From Cercophora sp. LCS_1 (lineage: Eukaryota > Ascomycota > Sordariomycetes > Sordariales > Lasiosphaeriaceae), in NCBI GenBank assembly GCA_036250225.1, contig JAPZLL010000062.1, forward strand, positions 1 through 64,000: a stretch of DNA of 64,000 nt, written 5' to 3'. The translations under genes were made by a program, and so were the position numbers. A model generated the notes under the pieces. The model did no database searches, was not told the DNA's origin, and saw nothing but the letters and a program-made list of their open reading frames with translations. This document shows positions 33,869 through 44,360 of this stretch, piece by piece. Numbering within the stretch: position 1 is the stretch's first letter; every line of letters begins with the position of its first letter.

Positions 33869-34069
33869 AGCAGAAGGAAGGAGCTAGTCAGGGAAGTGAT
33901 GGTAGGAAGGAAGCCGAATGTGGAATGTGGATCTGGCCGCCAAACCATCGCGCCTCCCACGGCTGTCACGCCTGCACATGCCAACTGGAATTTTTGATGT
34001 GTGACTGACATGCCAGTGGCAGACCAGGGCACGGCGGTGCGTGCGAGAGTTTATCTCACGTGTTTGGGG

Positions 34070-34076
34070 TATATAA
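34070..34076 (+). promoter_or_regulatory. TATA-box candidate
   Basis: TATATAA ten bases after a CACGTG E-box and 484 bp upstream of the first Met of the FAD-Rieske model. The long distance implies a long or spliced leader. Confidence 0.4.
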
Positions 34077-34531
34077 CCCTCCTCTCTCCGGCAGAGTTTT
34101 ATCGCACACTTCTCTCTCACCTCACTTCGTCCACTCCCCACAAATCACACTCAATTTTCAACCCATACGCGACCCACCGCATGTCCAGGTAATCTCTGAG
34201 CTGCAAAAGTGGTGCTGGCGTCGGCCGTGCGATGTAGTCTGGTTTCGGATCTGTTCCCGGAGTCATTACCTGTTGCCTGTATTCAACTCTCAAACCTCGA
34301 TGTTTGGGACATCGAATGCAGCCAGCAGATTATGACCTCGAGATGAGATCCGAAGCAGGACTTCATCGCCGCGCAGCCAAGCAAACACTTCTGAACAAAA
34401 CAAACATCCGCCCGGACGATCCGCTCCGGTGGTGACCGCAACATCATGTCGTCATCATTCTCGCATGCAAGTCGAGGCATCACCACGATAAAAGGCCACC
34501 ACCCGTTTTTACCACCAATTGATCGATATCC

Positions 34532-34557
34532 CAACTAGCTCTGACAACTAGCTCTGA
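34532..34557 (+). repeat. 13-bp perfect tandem duplication before ATG
   Basis: CAACTAGCTCTGA is present twice back to back and ends two bases before the start codon at 34560. It may be a chance slippage product. It lies within the 5' leader. Confidence 0.85.
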
Positions 34558-34559
34558 AA

Positions 34560-36581
34560 ATGACCCTTCCCGCTCTTTGCGCCCGCCATCCGTCCAAGGT
34601 TATCCCTCTTCGCCGTTATGTGCCCCTCCGAATCGCGCTATCCCGCCCACGGGCTCGTGACGTCACCACCACATCGGCAACCAAACAAACCATCCACACG
34701 AGACTTCAGCACCCAAAGCTGGCAGCTTCGAGTCTCCGCGCGATCCTCGCAAACAACAGAATCACTCTGAAGTCACAGGCGAGGTACTTGCCCCCCTCTC
34801 CTCACTCTTCACCAACTCCTCCCCACCCATGACACTCCGCAAAACGACCACTAACACTCTCCATAACAGGAACAACGCGACGATGGCCTCCCAACAAACA
34901 ATGGCCACCTCCGGCACCACCCTTCCAGTCTGGATACACCTCCTTCCCTTTTCCTCCCTGCCGAAATTCCCCTCCCTCACACAAGACCTCGAAACCGACA
35001 CCGTCATCATCGGCGCCGGCATAGCAGGCATCCACACGGCCTACGAACTCGTCAAGCGGGGCAAACAAGTCGTCCTCCTCGAAGCACGCGATGTTCTCTC
35101 GGGCGAAACCGGTCGAACAAGCGGCCATCTCAACAACGATCTCGATGACGGGTATCTCGAGATCGCATCCAAGCACGGCAAAGATGGCGCCAAGATCGCT
35201 GCCGAGAGCCACGCCTGGGCGAGGGACAAAGTTGAGGAGGTGGTCAAAGAGCTTGGCATAGAATGCGAGTACCGCAAGGTGCCTGCGTATGATGTCAGCC
35301 AGTACCCGCGGGGAGAAGAGGGATGGGAGGAGGAGATGAGTGAACTCAAGGAAGAGGCGAAGATGCAGGCCAGCCTGGGCATGGAGAGCCGTTTTGATGA
35401 GAGCTTGAGAGTCAAGGGATGGAGTGGAAGCGTCGATCAGCGGGGTGGTATGGTGGTGGGCAACCAGGCGACGTTTCATCCGACGAAATACCTGGCCAGT
35501 GTGCTGGTGTGGTTGAAGAAGCAGCCCAACTTTCAGTGTTTTACGCGCACGAGGGTGTTGTCGGTCGAGGAGCACGGGGTCGAGATTTTGGGCCTGGGCC
35601 ACAAGTCGGTTACGGTCAAGACTGAGAGTGGACACACGGTCAAGGCGGAGCAAGCTGTTGAGGCGACGTGTGTGCCGCTGCAGAAGTTGGCGGTCATCAC
35701 CCAGCTCGAGTCCTTCAGGACGTATTGCATTGCGGTCCGGGTACCCAAGGGCAGCGTGGAGGATTGTTTGTTGTATGACAACGCCGAGCAGTACAAATAC
35801 GTGCGGCTTACGGCATGCGACGACAAGGATGATTACTTAGTGGTCGGAGGATGCGATCACAAGGTTGGACAAGAGGAGACGACGCTGCGGTTCGACGAGC
35901 TCGAGACGTGGACGCGCGAACGGTTCCCACAGGCTGGCACGGTCGACTACAAGTGGAGTGGGCAGATTCTCGATCCGGTTGATCACATGGGGTTGGTTGG
36001 CAAGAACCAGGGGAACCAGAAGATTTACATCATCACTGGTGATTCTGGTGACGGCTTGACCAATGCTGTCTTGGCTGGTCGGCTTATCGCAGATGAGATT
36101 GACGGCGTCGAGAACAAGTGGGCGAAGTTGTACAGCCCCAAGCGCTTGGGGAGTACGCTCAGGAGTCTGCCGAGTATGGTTGCGCATGATGTGCAGATCA
36201 ACACGCAGTACAAGCGGTTCTTGCAGGCGGATATTGTCGATATTGAGGACTTGGTCCCGGGGAGCGGTGGGGTTTTGAATCCGGTGAGTTCTTCCCTTCC
36301 CTTCTTCTCCTTAATGTTGGCTGTTGACTTACGTGATACAGAAAGCGGGCAAGCCGATTGCGGTCTACAAAGACGAGAATGGCAAGGTGTCGCAGTTCAG
36401 CGCATTGTGCCCCCATCTCAAGGGTGTTGTGTGCTGGAACGCGGTCGAGAAGAGTTTTGACTGCCCGGTTCATGGCAGTCGGTTCTCGAAGGAGGGCATC
36501 TGTGTTATTGGGCCGGCCAAGGCAAACTTGTCACCGACTGATGCACCGGGTCAGGTTGCTCAGGAGGTTGCTGCGTCTTGA
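34560..36581 (+). CDS. FAD-dependent oxidoreductase fused to Rieske domain
   Basis: Predicted 625-aa protein. Exons: 34560-34783, 34870-36283 and 36342-36581. The DAO-type flavoprotein part starts with the FAD-binding VIIGAGIAG (GxGxxG at about 123-128), an EARDVLSGETGRTSGHL segment after the second strand, and a C-terminal YIITGDSGDGLTNAV that contacts FAD. The last exon adds a Rieske [2Fe-2S] domain with CPHLKGVVCW (Cys569, His571) and CPVHGSRF (Cys587, His590), all four ligands present. The first exon encodes about 75 residues rich in Arg, Ser, Thr and Leu without acidic residues near the N-terminus, consistent with a mitochondrial presequence. A start at the internal MASQQ (34882) would give a cytosolic form. 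Fungal homologues are annotated only as FAD-Rieske oxidoreductases, so the substrate is unknown. Confidence 0.9.
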
Positions 36582-39145
36582 CTGGTTTCATGTGGTTTCC
36601 CGTGGTGGGAGGCATGGGGTTCTCGGAGTTCGGTGTATGTCGTCACAGCTTACGGGGATTTATGTTACCACTACTTGACGCATTATAGATCGTGTGAAGC
36701 AGGGTTTGATGGTGACACGGCTTGTGCGGTTTGTCCTGCGGCAGCAATCCATGTCGGTCAGTTGCGAGGATGCACGTTCTCGACGATGCCTGATGGAACG
36801 AAAAGGGCAATGACGCGGTACATCCACGCAGATAAGAGGAGTTAGTGCAGCCAGGCAAACGCCTTGTGATCATGGGGATTATATGACACAAACAAGTGGT
36901 GTGGAATGCGACACGACGGCTGAGCGCGTCATCAACGTTTCGCCACATGAGGCCTGATGCTGCCCCGTGTTCTCATCGGCCATTTTTGGACATGCAGCTT
37001 TCCGCAAGAGCAACTTCCTTCTATTCCCGGCTGTGATAAGCGTCAGTACGGCCTTTAGTTTGATGCTGTGCTTCGAGAGCCTTGCGAGCTCTTTATCGTG
37101 CAGCTGGGATGCGGAGAGATGAGATGTTAAGATTCAACCGCTGTAAAAGTTTAAATCAACGGTGCCCGGACGATGTCCTCGAGGCATTCTATGAGAGGAC
37201 ACGCCAAAGCGCAGCAATTGGAGATATTCGTCATGCACTTGGTTATTTCTTACAGCGGCTTGCTCGCTCTTTGCATCTGCCCTCGCGGATCCGTCACCCG
37301 ATGGGGGAACACCCGGAAATGTAACTTGACGAAATAATCCCTCAAGCAACTAGCCGACATCGTAGGTCTATGTTTGCACAGAACCAAATTGGGAGGGCAA
37401 CTGCACGGCCTTGGAGATTGGTTTGAACCCGCCAAACTGCGACAAGGCTCCTTGCACGCGAATCCCGTATCCCTGGTACGAACACGTCACAACAACGAAT
37501 TTCTCCGGTTGATTCTGTTAACTGATCGCCAAGGGATTTGGGAGTTTGTGGCAACTCTGGTATCGACGGAGCTCGGTATCCTGGCGAGACGGGTCCATTT
37601 GTTGAAACAACCGCGGGAAATCCCTACAGAGCATATCGTGGACATTACCTTTCGTGCTGGAGGCGCGATAGCTGTACGGGAGAAGGATAAGCCATTATGG
37701 AGATGGGTGTGACTTGTACGCCGCGACTCGTCATCAAGTCATTGTAAGACTGAAAATCATTGACTAGGCGTAGGCAATCAGGGTTTCAAGACAGCTGCTA
37801 TGTTCCCTTTTGAAACTGCTGTGATTCATTGCCCTCAAGAAATGGCCCGGTCACCTGTGGTTTGGGACATCTCATTTTTATCTCTCTAATGTTGTGATGC
37901 TTTCACCGCATAGCATGGCCTTTAGTCAACCGTCCGCCGCGTCCAGTCTGATTAGCTGAATCCCAAGAAATGCGAACTGCGGATTTACTTTGGGTCCACG
38001 CAAATTGTACTAGAATCCCTAACCCTTCGGTGAGCATCCCGGATCTATTGGGCCCAATCGAGGCGCATTCTGCCGTCTGTAATATAAGTACGTTTTGAAT
38101 CTCTTCCCCATGACGCAGGCCATCGCTGACCTCGACAATAGAAATCATGCTACCTGTCCGGGTATCGCAGTTATCGACGAGCCTCAGTAATCCGGTCACA
38201 CCAACTTGTTTTTTGAGACTGAGCCAAGGCATAGATTTCCCGGGTATCGCGCTCGGTATCTCGCTTGTTGGAGGTGCACGTCGTGTTAAATGGAGATGGG
38301 ATGGTCATTCGTCTCGTCTCCCGGTGTTCGGTTCCCAGTCTAGCCGCTTTGAACAAATTTTTTTTTTTTTTTTTTTTTTTTCTCCTCATCTCATTGCCAT
38401 CTGTCAGCTACTTATTGAGCTAACAGGTGCACATCGAATCAGCCGGGTGGGTCAACGGGTGTAACGAAGAAGGATGTGATAGACGCTGTGGGAAGGAACG
38501 AAGCACTAGTCCCAAATGTTAACACCTTTCATTTGCGGAAAACTTGCCGACGTGAATCCTCCGATCATGCTTCCAAGAAATCGATCAAAAGTCACCAGAA
38601 GCGAGCTGCCCCTCGGACCAACAACTGAGGAAGCGACCAGAACAAGAAACACCAAGACCCGGAAACCCGCCAAGGCGGACGACCTTTATACCAAGCGCCG
38701 GTCTAAGAATAACAAAAGAGGCCAAGCGACCTCGTCGGAACCTACAGCAAACCAGGCTTCCGGAACAAATCCCCAATATCAAGGATGACGTGGCCCCACG
38801 GCACTTTGAGGAATTTCGATGCTGTGTTGCCAGCAATGGGCGGCGCAACATTTGCCGACAACCGAAACAATCAAAATCCCAAAGAGTGGTGATATAGGTC
38901 AATCCCGCCGCGGGTCCTGTGCCGCTTAATTCTTGTCAATATATCCAAAATCGCCACACACACCCACCGGTTAAGAAGGCCGAGATGTTTTTTTCGCACA
39001 AGCCCGAGCGGAATTAAGCCGATTGGATTTGTTGACATGGATATTACCCACTTCCAATCAAGCACGCCTATCCCCATCAAGGCCGCCGAGCCTCGAAATG
39101 CTGCCGAGCCTCGAAATGCTGGATCCCAAGAAGTCTAGGCACTCT
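36582..39145. other. Long gap, only unassigned frames
   Basis: About 2.5 kb. Two frames are slightly more protein-like than background: 37374-37712 (plus, 112 codons) and 37903-38232 (minus, 109 codons, Leu/Ile/Val-balanced). Neither has a recognisable motif or clear flanking exons. A T24 tract lies at 38358-38381. They may be remnants, and I do not call genes. Confidence 0.4.
38358..38381. repeat. T24 homopolymer tract
   Basis: Twenty-four T in a row. This could be the poly(A) tail of a minus-strand retroposon lying to its right, or a nucleosome-depleting tract. No retroposon body was recognised. Confidence 0.85.
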
Positions 39146-39150
39146 TATAA
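39146..39150 (+). promoter_or_regulatory. TATA-box candidate for DUF1996 gene
   Basis: TATAA about 97 bp before the DUF1996 start codon, with a pyrimidine-rich stretch after it. Confidence 0.45.
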
Positions 39151-39242
39151 CCCTTTGCCTCGACCGCTTTCTTCTTTGTGAACGGTTCACTCATCACTCA
39201 CCCAGAGAGTTGTGACCGGAAAGGCAAACAACAGGCACAACG

Positions 39243-40518
39243 ATGAAATCCCTCTCTCTCGCCCTGGCGCTCGTCGCCCCCGTCCGCGCGGGCCTGCGCT
39301 TCCCCTGCTCGACGCTCACCACCCAGCGTCTGGACCCTGTCGTCGAGCCCGGCGCCATCCCGGCCGCCCACGTGCATCACATTGTGGGCGGAAATGCCTT
39401 CAACGCCACGATGGAGGGCGATGTTGGTGAGCGGGCCACGTGCACGACGTGCCAGATGGAGGAGGATTTCTCCAACTACTGGACTGCTGCCTTGTACTTC
39501 AAGTCGCCGCAGAACGGGTCGTACCATTTGGTCCCTGTTATTCCGGTGCAGCCGTTGTTAGGAGGGAGCCAGGGTGCGCAGGGTGGATTGACTGTTTGTG
39601 AGTGATCCTGTTTCGCCTTTGAGGATGAGATCCCCATGCCCTTTAGGAACGGGACGACAAGGCTGGGTTAGACGGATTACGATGCTAATAAAAACAGACT
39701 ACACGCAGTTCGATCTAAGCCGGGATAATTTGGGCAAGCAGCGTATCACTGCTTTCAAGCCGGTGAGTGGCGACACACATGAGGGAGGGAGAGAATGACG
39801 GGACTAATGAAAACAGGGCTTCCGCATGACGGTTGGCAGCCCGACCAACGAGGGCCGCGCCAGGACCGGACTGCGGTTCCAGTGCATCAAGGGGAACAAC
39901 CGCGGTCGGGAGATGCCCGATTTCCCGACTGAACCCTGTGATGGTGGTATTTTTGTCACGCAGCACTTCCCCGCGTAAGCCAATTCTCGTTTCTCCCGAA
40001 ATGGCCACTGATGGAAAAAAACAGCTGCTGGGATGGCAAGAACCTTGACTCGCCCGACCACCAGTCGCACATGTACAACACCGTCACCACCGACGGCTTC
40101 CTCAACGCCGGTGCCTGCCCGTCGTCGCACCCCGTCCGCATGCCCCAGGTTGCCTACGAGACCGTGTGGGACACGCGCCAGTTCAACAAGCACTGGAAGG
40201 CCGGCGACCCGCAGCCCTTCACCTGGAGCTTCGAGGGTTCTGCTGGTGGCAACCACGCTGACTACATGTTCGGCTGGAAGGGCGACAGTCTGCAGAGGGC
40301 CATGGACAAGTCCGAGTGCTTCTATGATGGGTGCGGATCCATCAAGAAGCAGGCCATGAGCAAGGCCAACCAGTGCACCATTCCCATTACCGTCAAGGAG
40401 GAGACCAACGGCTGTAAGTTTGCCACACTGACGAGTTCATGAGTTGTGCTGACATTGGGATCCAGGGATGGCGGCGATGCCTGGGCGCTCCAGGCCGTCC
40501 AAGAGATTTGAGGCTTGA
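39243..40518 (+). CDS. Secreted DUF1996 protein
   Basis: Predicted 339-aa extracellular protein. Exons: 39243-39597, 39698-39762, 39817-39974, 40025-40413 and 40466-40518, all phase-consistent. It starts with a signal peptide (MKSLSLALALVAPVRA). The DUF1996 hallmarks follow: AAHVHHIVGGNAFNATM, then CTTCQMEEDFSNYWTAALYF, CDGGIFVTQHFPACWDGKNL, and HQSHMYNTV with CPSSHPVRMPQ. This family is widespread in saprotrophic and pathogenic fungi, with paired Cys and His residues. Its biochemical activity is not established. The short last exon (16 codons) is the weakest part of the model and lacks the WSC or Ser/Thr-rich tail carried by some relatives. A TATA-like box precedes it. Confidence 0.92.
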
Positions 40519-41757
40519 GGGGTGATAATAAGGGGTTGGTGGTGTTGGTGAGATATCAATTTGTACGTTGCTGTTGTTGGAGATTATGCTGCCGTCAATT
40601 CTCAAGCGTTGTCGTGATATCGTTTGTCATGTGTGATTGAGTTTGCCACGCGATAAGCATTGCGACCTGGATGTGACTCCTCATGCCGCGACCAGGTGTT
40701 GGAACCATGTCGGCCGGAAGCCAAGGAAGCCAAGAACCCAAATTTGGGCTGATGAGGACGGACTGAGTTTGCAGCTGCGATCCACACTTGCATAGTTTCT
40801 ATAGCTCTTGCATGCAATTTACCTGACCTATCGGTAGGCACCAGCGGCAGCACAAGTCCCTCACATTCCATCTCCATTCCCCATGGGTACGTTTGCGTCG
40901 ATTGGCACAGGCAACAGCGCGACCATGATTTCTCTGACAAAGAAAGAGAATGTCCTGACAGGCGGCCTCTTGCATTGGACACTGGAGCGAGTCGCTCTGA
41001 TTCGACGCGAGTTTCGTCTGATGATGTCCAACAAGTGGAGTTTGGGCATCGGGTCGTTGTTTTCCCCGACTGCGGATGCAAGTCCGCCCAACAAAAAAAC
41101 CCACAGCTGGCAATTCCCGGGCGGTCTGGATGCAGACCCCAAGCATCTGTGTCCGTTTTATCTCCGGCGCGTATCCCGGAAAGCAGGAGATCAGATGGCG
41201 AGACAAAGAGCTGGTGATTCGTCACAACAACAGCAAACAGAGGAGATGCAACCGATTCGAGGTGTGAGAGGCAAGCAACAAGAGACTGGACGTGAAATTG
41301 ATGACGAGGAGTTGTTGAGATGAGTGGCGTGGTGGACCCTAACCCCAAACCTCAGGCCTAGAACAGTCCGATTGCTGGAGACACAAGCTCCACAGCTGCC
41401 CAATTGCTGGGATTGTCAACTGGAAGCTCGACGTCGTTGACTCCAAATCCGAAAATCTGACAACAACCAACGGAGCGTCTCCAAGTATCGACATCCAGAA
41501 CTAGCATCCCAAGATCTTTTACAGACCCTCTGGAGTGTCTGAGATGCCTGAAACACTTGTATCCACGGCTCCATCGTCCGCGATGCCGGGATTTCGTCGC
41601 TCACGGTGAGGTGACTTAGTGGCTTAAGCTCGCGTCACGACTCAGTCACGACAAAGAACTAAAACCAGCAGCAAAGATTGCAACCGGAGCGCAAGAATCT
41701 CTCCCCTTTGCAATGCAGCACAGCAGAGACTTCAGATGGAAATCCAGCCAAGCAACG
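40519..41757. other. Gap with one weak frame
   Basis: The plus-strand frame 40883-41323 (146 codons) and the opposing minus frame 40602-41348 cover the same DNA, so at most one could be real. Neither has a recognisable domain. The rest is non-coding as far as I can see. Confidence 0.4.
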
Positions 41758-41764
41758 TATAAAG
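41758..41764 (+). promoter_or_regulatory. TATA-box candidate for Pro/Gly-rich gene
   Basis: TATAAAG 150 bp upstream of the ATG at 41914, followed by a CT-rich leader. Confidence 0.5.
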
Positions 41765-41913
41765 ACGCCGAGAAGACATTCGGCTCGGCGTCCTTGTTCT
41801 CTTCATCATCATCCTCGTCCCATCCCCTATCATCACCTTTTCTTTCTCCCCTCAGAGTCTGGGACTCATTCGTTTGTCTGCCGGCCAGCAATTCAACACA
41901 CACCACCACCAAC

Positions 41914-43118
41914 ATGAAGCTCGCCACCATGTTGACCGTCTTTTTCGCGGCGCTGGACGCCTACGCGGCCCCGGCGTCGTCTCTCGGCAGTGTGAGTGGT
42001 CCTTCCCCGTCACAAAGTATGAAGAAACGGTTGGAACTGACAGAGCACAGGCCGGGGGCACAGCGCTTGAAGCCCGCGACCCGCAGAACCGACGTCCTCC
42101 GCCGACCGGAGGTGCCAGGCCTCCTGCCGGTGGTGCTCGCCCCCCTCCTGGTGGCGGTGCGCGTCCCCCACCTGCCGGGCGTGCCCGGCCGAGGGATCTC
42201 AATGCCCCGACCATCGACCTTTCTGAGGACAATGATATAGCCGAATTAGAAACCCGCGATCTCTCCGGGATTGACGACACCGAGGACCATTTCGTCGATG
42301 TGCTCGAGACCCGAGATCCCCTCGACGAGTTCCTCTCGGACGACGACTTGGATATCGACAGCGTCCTTCAAGCTCGTGATCCCCAGCGCCTTCCGCCTCC
42401 TCCTCCGCCTCGTGGTGGCGCCCGACCTCCTCCTCCTCGTGGAGCTGTCGCTAGACCCCCTCCCCCTCCTCCTGGTCGTGTGAACGCTGCTCGTCCTCCT
42501 CCTGGCGGTGCTGCTAGACCCCCTCCGCCGCCCCCTGGTGGTGCCCGCCCCCGATCTTCTCAGGGTCAAGTGCCTCCTCCCCATGGTGGTGCTCCTCAGG
42601 GCGGTGCAGGCGGCGTTGGTGGTGCCAGACCGCCTGCTAATGGTGCTCCTAACAGTGCTCCTAATGGTGCGGTTCCTCCTCAGGGTGGTGGTGCTGGTGC
42701 CCCTGGTGCTGTCAACAGTGCTCGTCCTCCTACCAATGGCGCGGGTGCTCCTCCTGGCGGTGCGGGTGGTGCTACTAGTGCCCGTCATCTTAATGGTGGT
42801 GCCGGTGCACCTCCTCCGGGCGGTGCTGCCAATGTCGGCGGTGCTAGGTCTCCTAATGTTCCTAATGGTGGTGCTGGTGCTCCTCCTCAGGGTGGTGCCG
42901 CTCCCGGTGGCGCTCCTGGTGGTGCTCCCGGTGCCGGAGCCCCTGGTGGTGCCCGTCCTCCCGCTCAAGGAGGCGGTTCTGGTGGCGCCCCCACCGCTGG
43001 CGGTCCTCAACAACCCGCTGGCGGTGCGCAACCTCTCCCCAGCGGTGTTGGTGGTACTCGTCCTCCTTCGTTTTCATCGGCTGGGAAAAATCCACTAGAC
43101 TGGGATTCCGTCCTTTGA
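41914..43118 (+). CDS. Secreted Pro/Gly-rich protein with LExRD repeats
   Basis: Predicted 381-aa extracellular protein. Exons 41914-41991 and 42051-43118. A signal peptide (KLATMLTVFFAALDAYA) is followed by three regions. First, residues about 27-75 have ARPP-type repeats. Second, an acidic segment (about 77-140) is punctuated by LETRD at 92-96, LETRD at 111-115 and LQARD at 132-136, with an earlier LEARD at 32-36. Third, a long low-complexity region of GGARPP, GGAGAPP and PNGGA units runs to the C-terminus, which ends in NPLDWDSVL. The Pro/Gly-rich part suggests an unstructured wall or matrix protein. The spaced LExRD motifs resemble processing-site repeats of fungal secreted precursors. 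Cleavage at Arg is conjecture. Codon usage is dominated by GGTGCT/CCTCCT repeats, prone to slippage, so length probably varies between strains. Confidence 0.8.
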
Positions 43119-44360
43119 ATATACCCGTGGAATGTAGATAGGAATAGTGTGCAGCGATGAAATGTGACGGTTGGGGACGTGGTGTACACAAAATGATGGG
43201 AACAATGTATTTAGATGAACAAAAACAAAAAAAATCAAAGCCGCCACACAAGGACGGCAAATACCAAATTCAAAGGCGAAAATCAAACAAAAAATCAAAC
43301 ATTATCCGCCCTCGCCACCATTATGAAAAAACAACGCGTCGATCACGATATGCAACCTTGCCGTCCGCACAGCATCGGAGTCGGGGTGGGTCAAGCGCGT
43401 GCGGTGGCCGAATGGCTTGTCCGAAATGGATGACTGGCTGAGCCGTCATGTCATGCACGGGACACAAGAAGAGGGGTAGAGAATGCCCGACAGAGAAAAC
43501 GGTTTGTGCCCGACCGCAAAAGACTGGTTTGCTTATGTGTGACGTGGGCAGCCGCCGCTGATTGGCTGATTTTTCGCGCTTGCATCGTGCCACTCAAATG
43601 GGTAGCGAGCATTTTTGGCCAAGTTGGGGGGCAAGGGGTCCCCCGTCTGACGGCTTGGGCTTCTGGCAGGCAGCTGTCTGAGATGATGCCTCGCAAAATC
43701 AAAGAGAAATCATTTCCACGCAGAAACACGGTGTCGTCCACTGCACCAGCGATTTTCGAGGGCAGGAAAGAGCCAACCTGCAAATCCGCAAGTGGTAGAG
43801 TCGGTTCCAGGCCATCCCCACTACTTCTTGGGGGCCTCTCCCCTGGCGCGCTCCTTCCGAGACACCCACCAGATCCGGATTGCGCGGTTTCGCTGCTCGA
43901 GCCACGCAGCTAATTTCCATTCCATTCCACACCACCACCAACCAACTTCCCCAGTCCATCGCCGCAACTCTCGCGCGCAACGCAACCTTTGTGTCCATCT
44001 GCGATCGTGGCCTGGAGGTCTTTCGCGTCTCCACCGCAATTCCAAACAACGATACCCCGGCAGTCTTCGGCCTAGCGCGTCGCTTGTGCAGCTATCCCCC
44101 TGTCGCCGTTGATGAGGGTCAAACCAAGCGCCGCTGAGATTTCCGTCGGCCATCATCGCCGCTCTTCACCGTTCTCGCCGCGCTGCTCAATAGCGCCTCT
44201 TTAAACTTTGATCAAATCTCGATCAGCACAATTGCCAGAGAGGCGGCGCACTACCAAACTTTGCCGACGCCCGGCTCGGGCCAGACATATTCTCTCTCTG
44301 TCCCCGATCCCGGTCCCGGTCCCTCGCTGCTTCCCATCCCAACTTGAAACCTTCTCAACC
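43119..44360. other. Gap with no supported gene
   Basis: Contains the 3' flank of the Pro/Gly-rich gene (A-rich) and the promoter and CT-rich leader of the coiled-coil gene. Frames of up to 135 codons (43506-43913) have no motif. Confidence 0.5.

Larger units (their letters stand above)
33869..34559. other. Promoter region of FAD-Rieske gene
   Basis: About 690 bp. It holds an E-box CACGTG just before TATATAA at 34070-34076, then a pyrimidine-rich leader-like stretch with ATGTCCAG/GTAATC at about 34181-34194. That last could be the start of a short upstream exon, or an upstream ATG in the leader. Not resolved. Confidence 0.4.

Noticed and set aside
34802..35653. 283-codon minus-strand frame
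   Set aside because: Antisense to the FAD-binding region of the FAD-Rieske gene. No independent evidence.
40602..41348. 248-codon minus-strand frame
   Set aside because: Opposed by a 146-codon plus-strand frame, Ser/Arg/Pro-heavy, no known domain. Left as gap.
42246..43031. 261-codon minus-strand frame, Thr/Ser/Arg-rich
   Set aside because: It is the complement of the GGTGCT/CCTCCT repeat of the secreted protein. No signal peptide, motif or start context.
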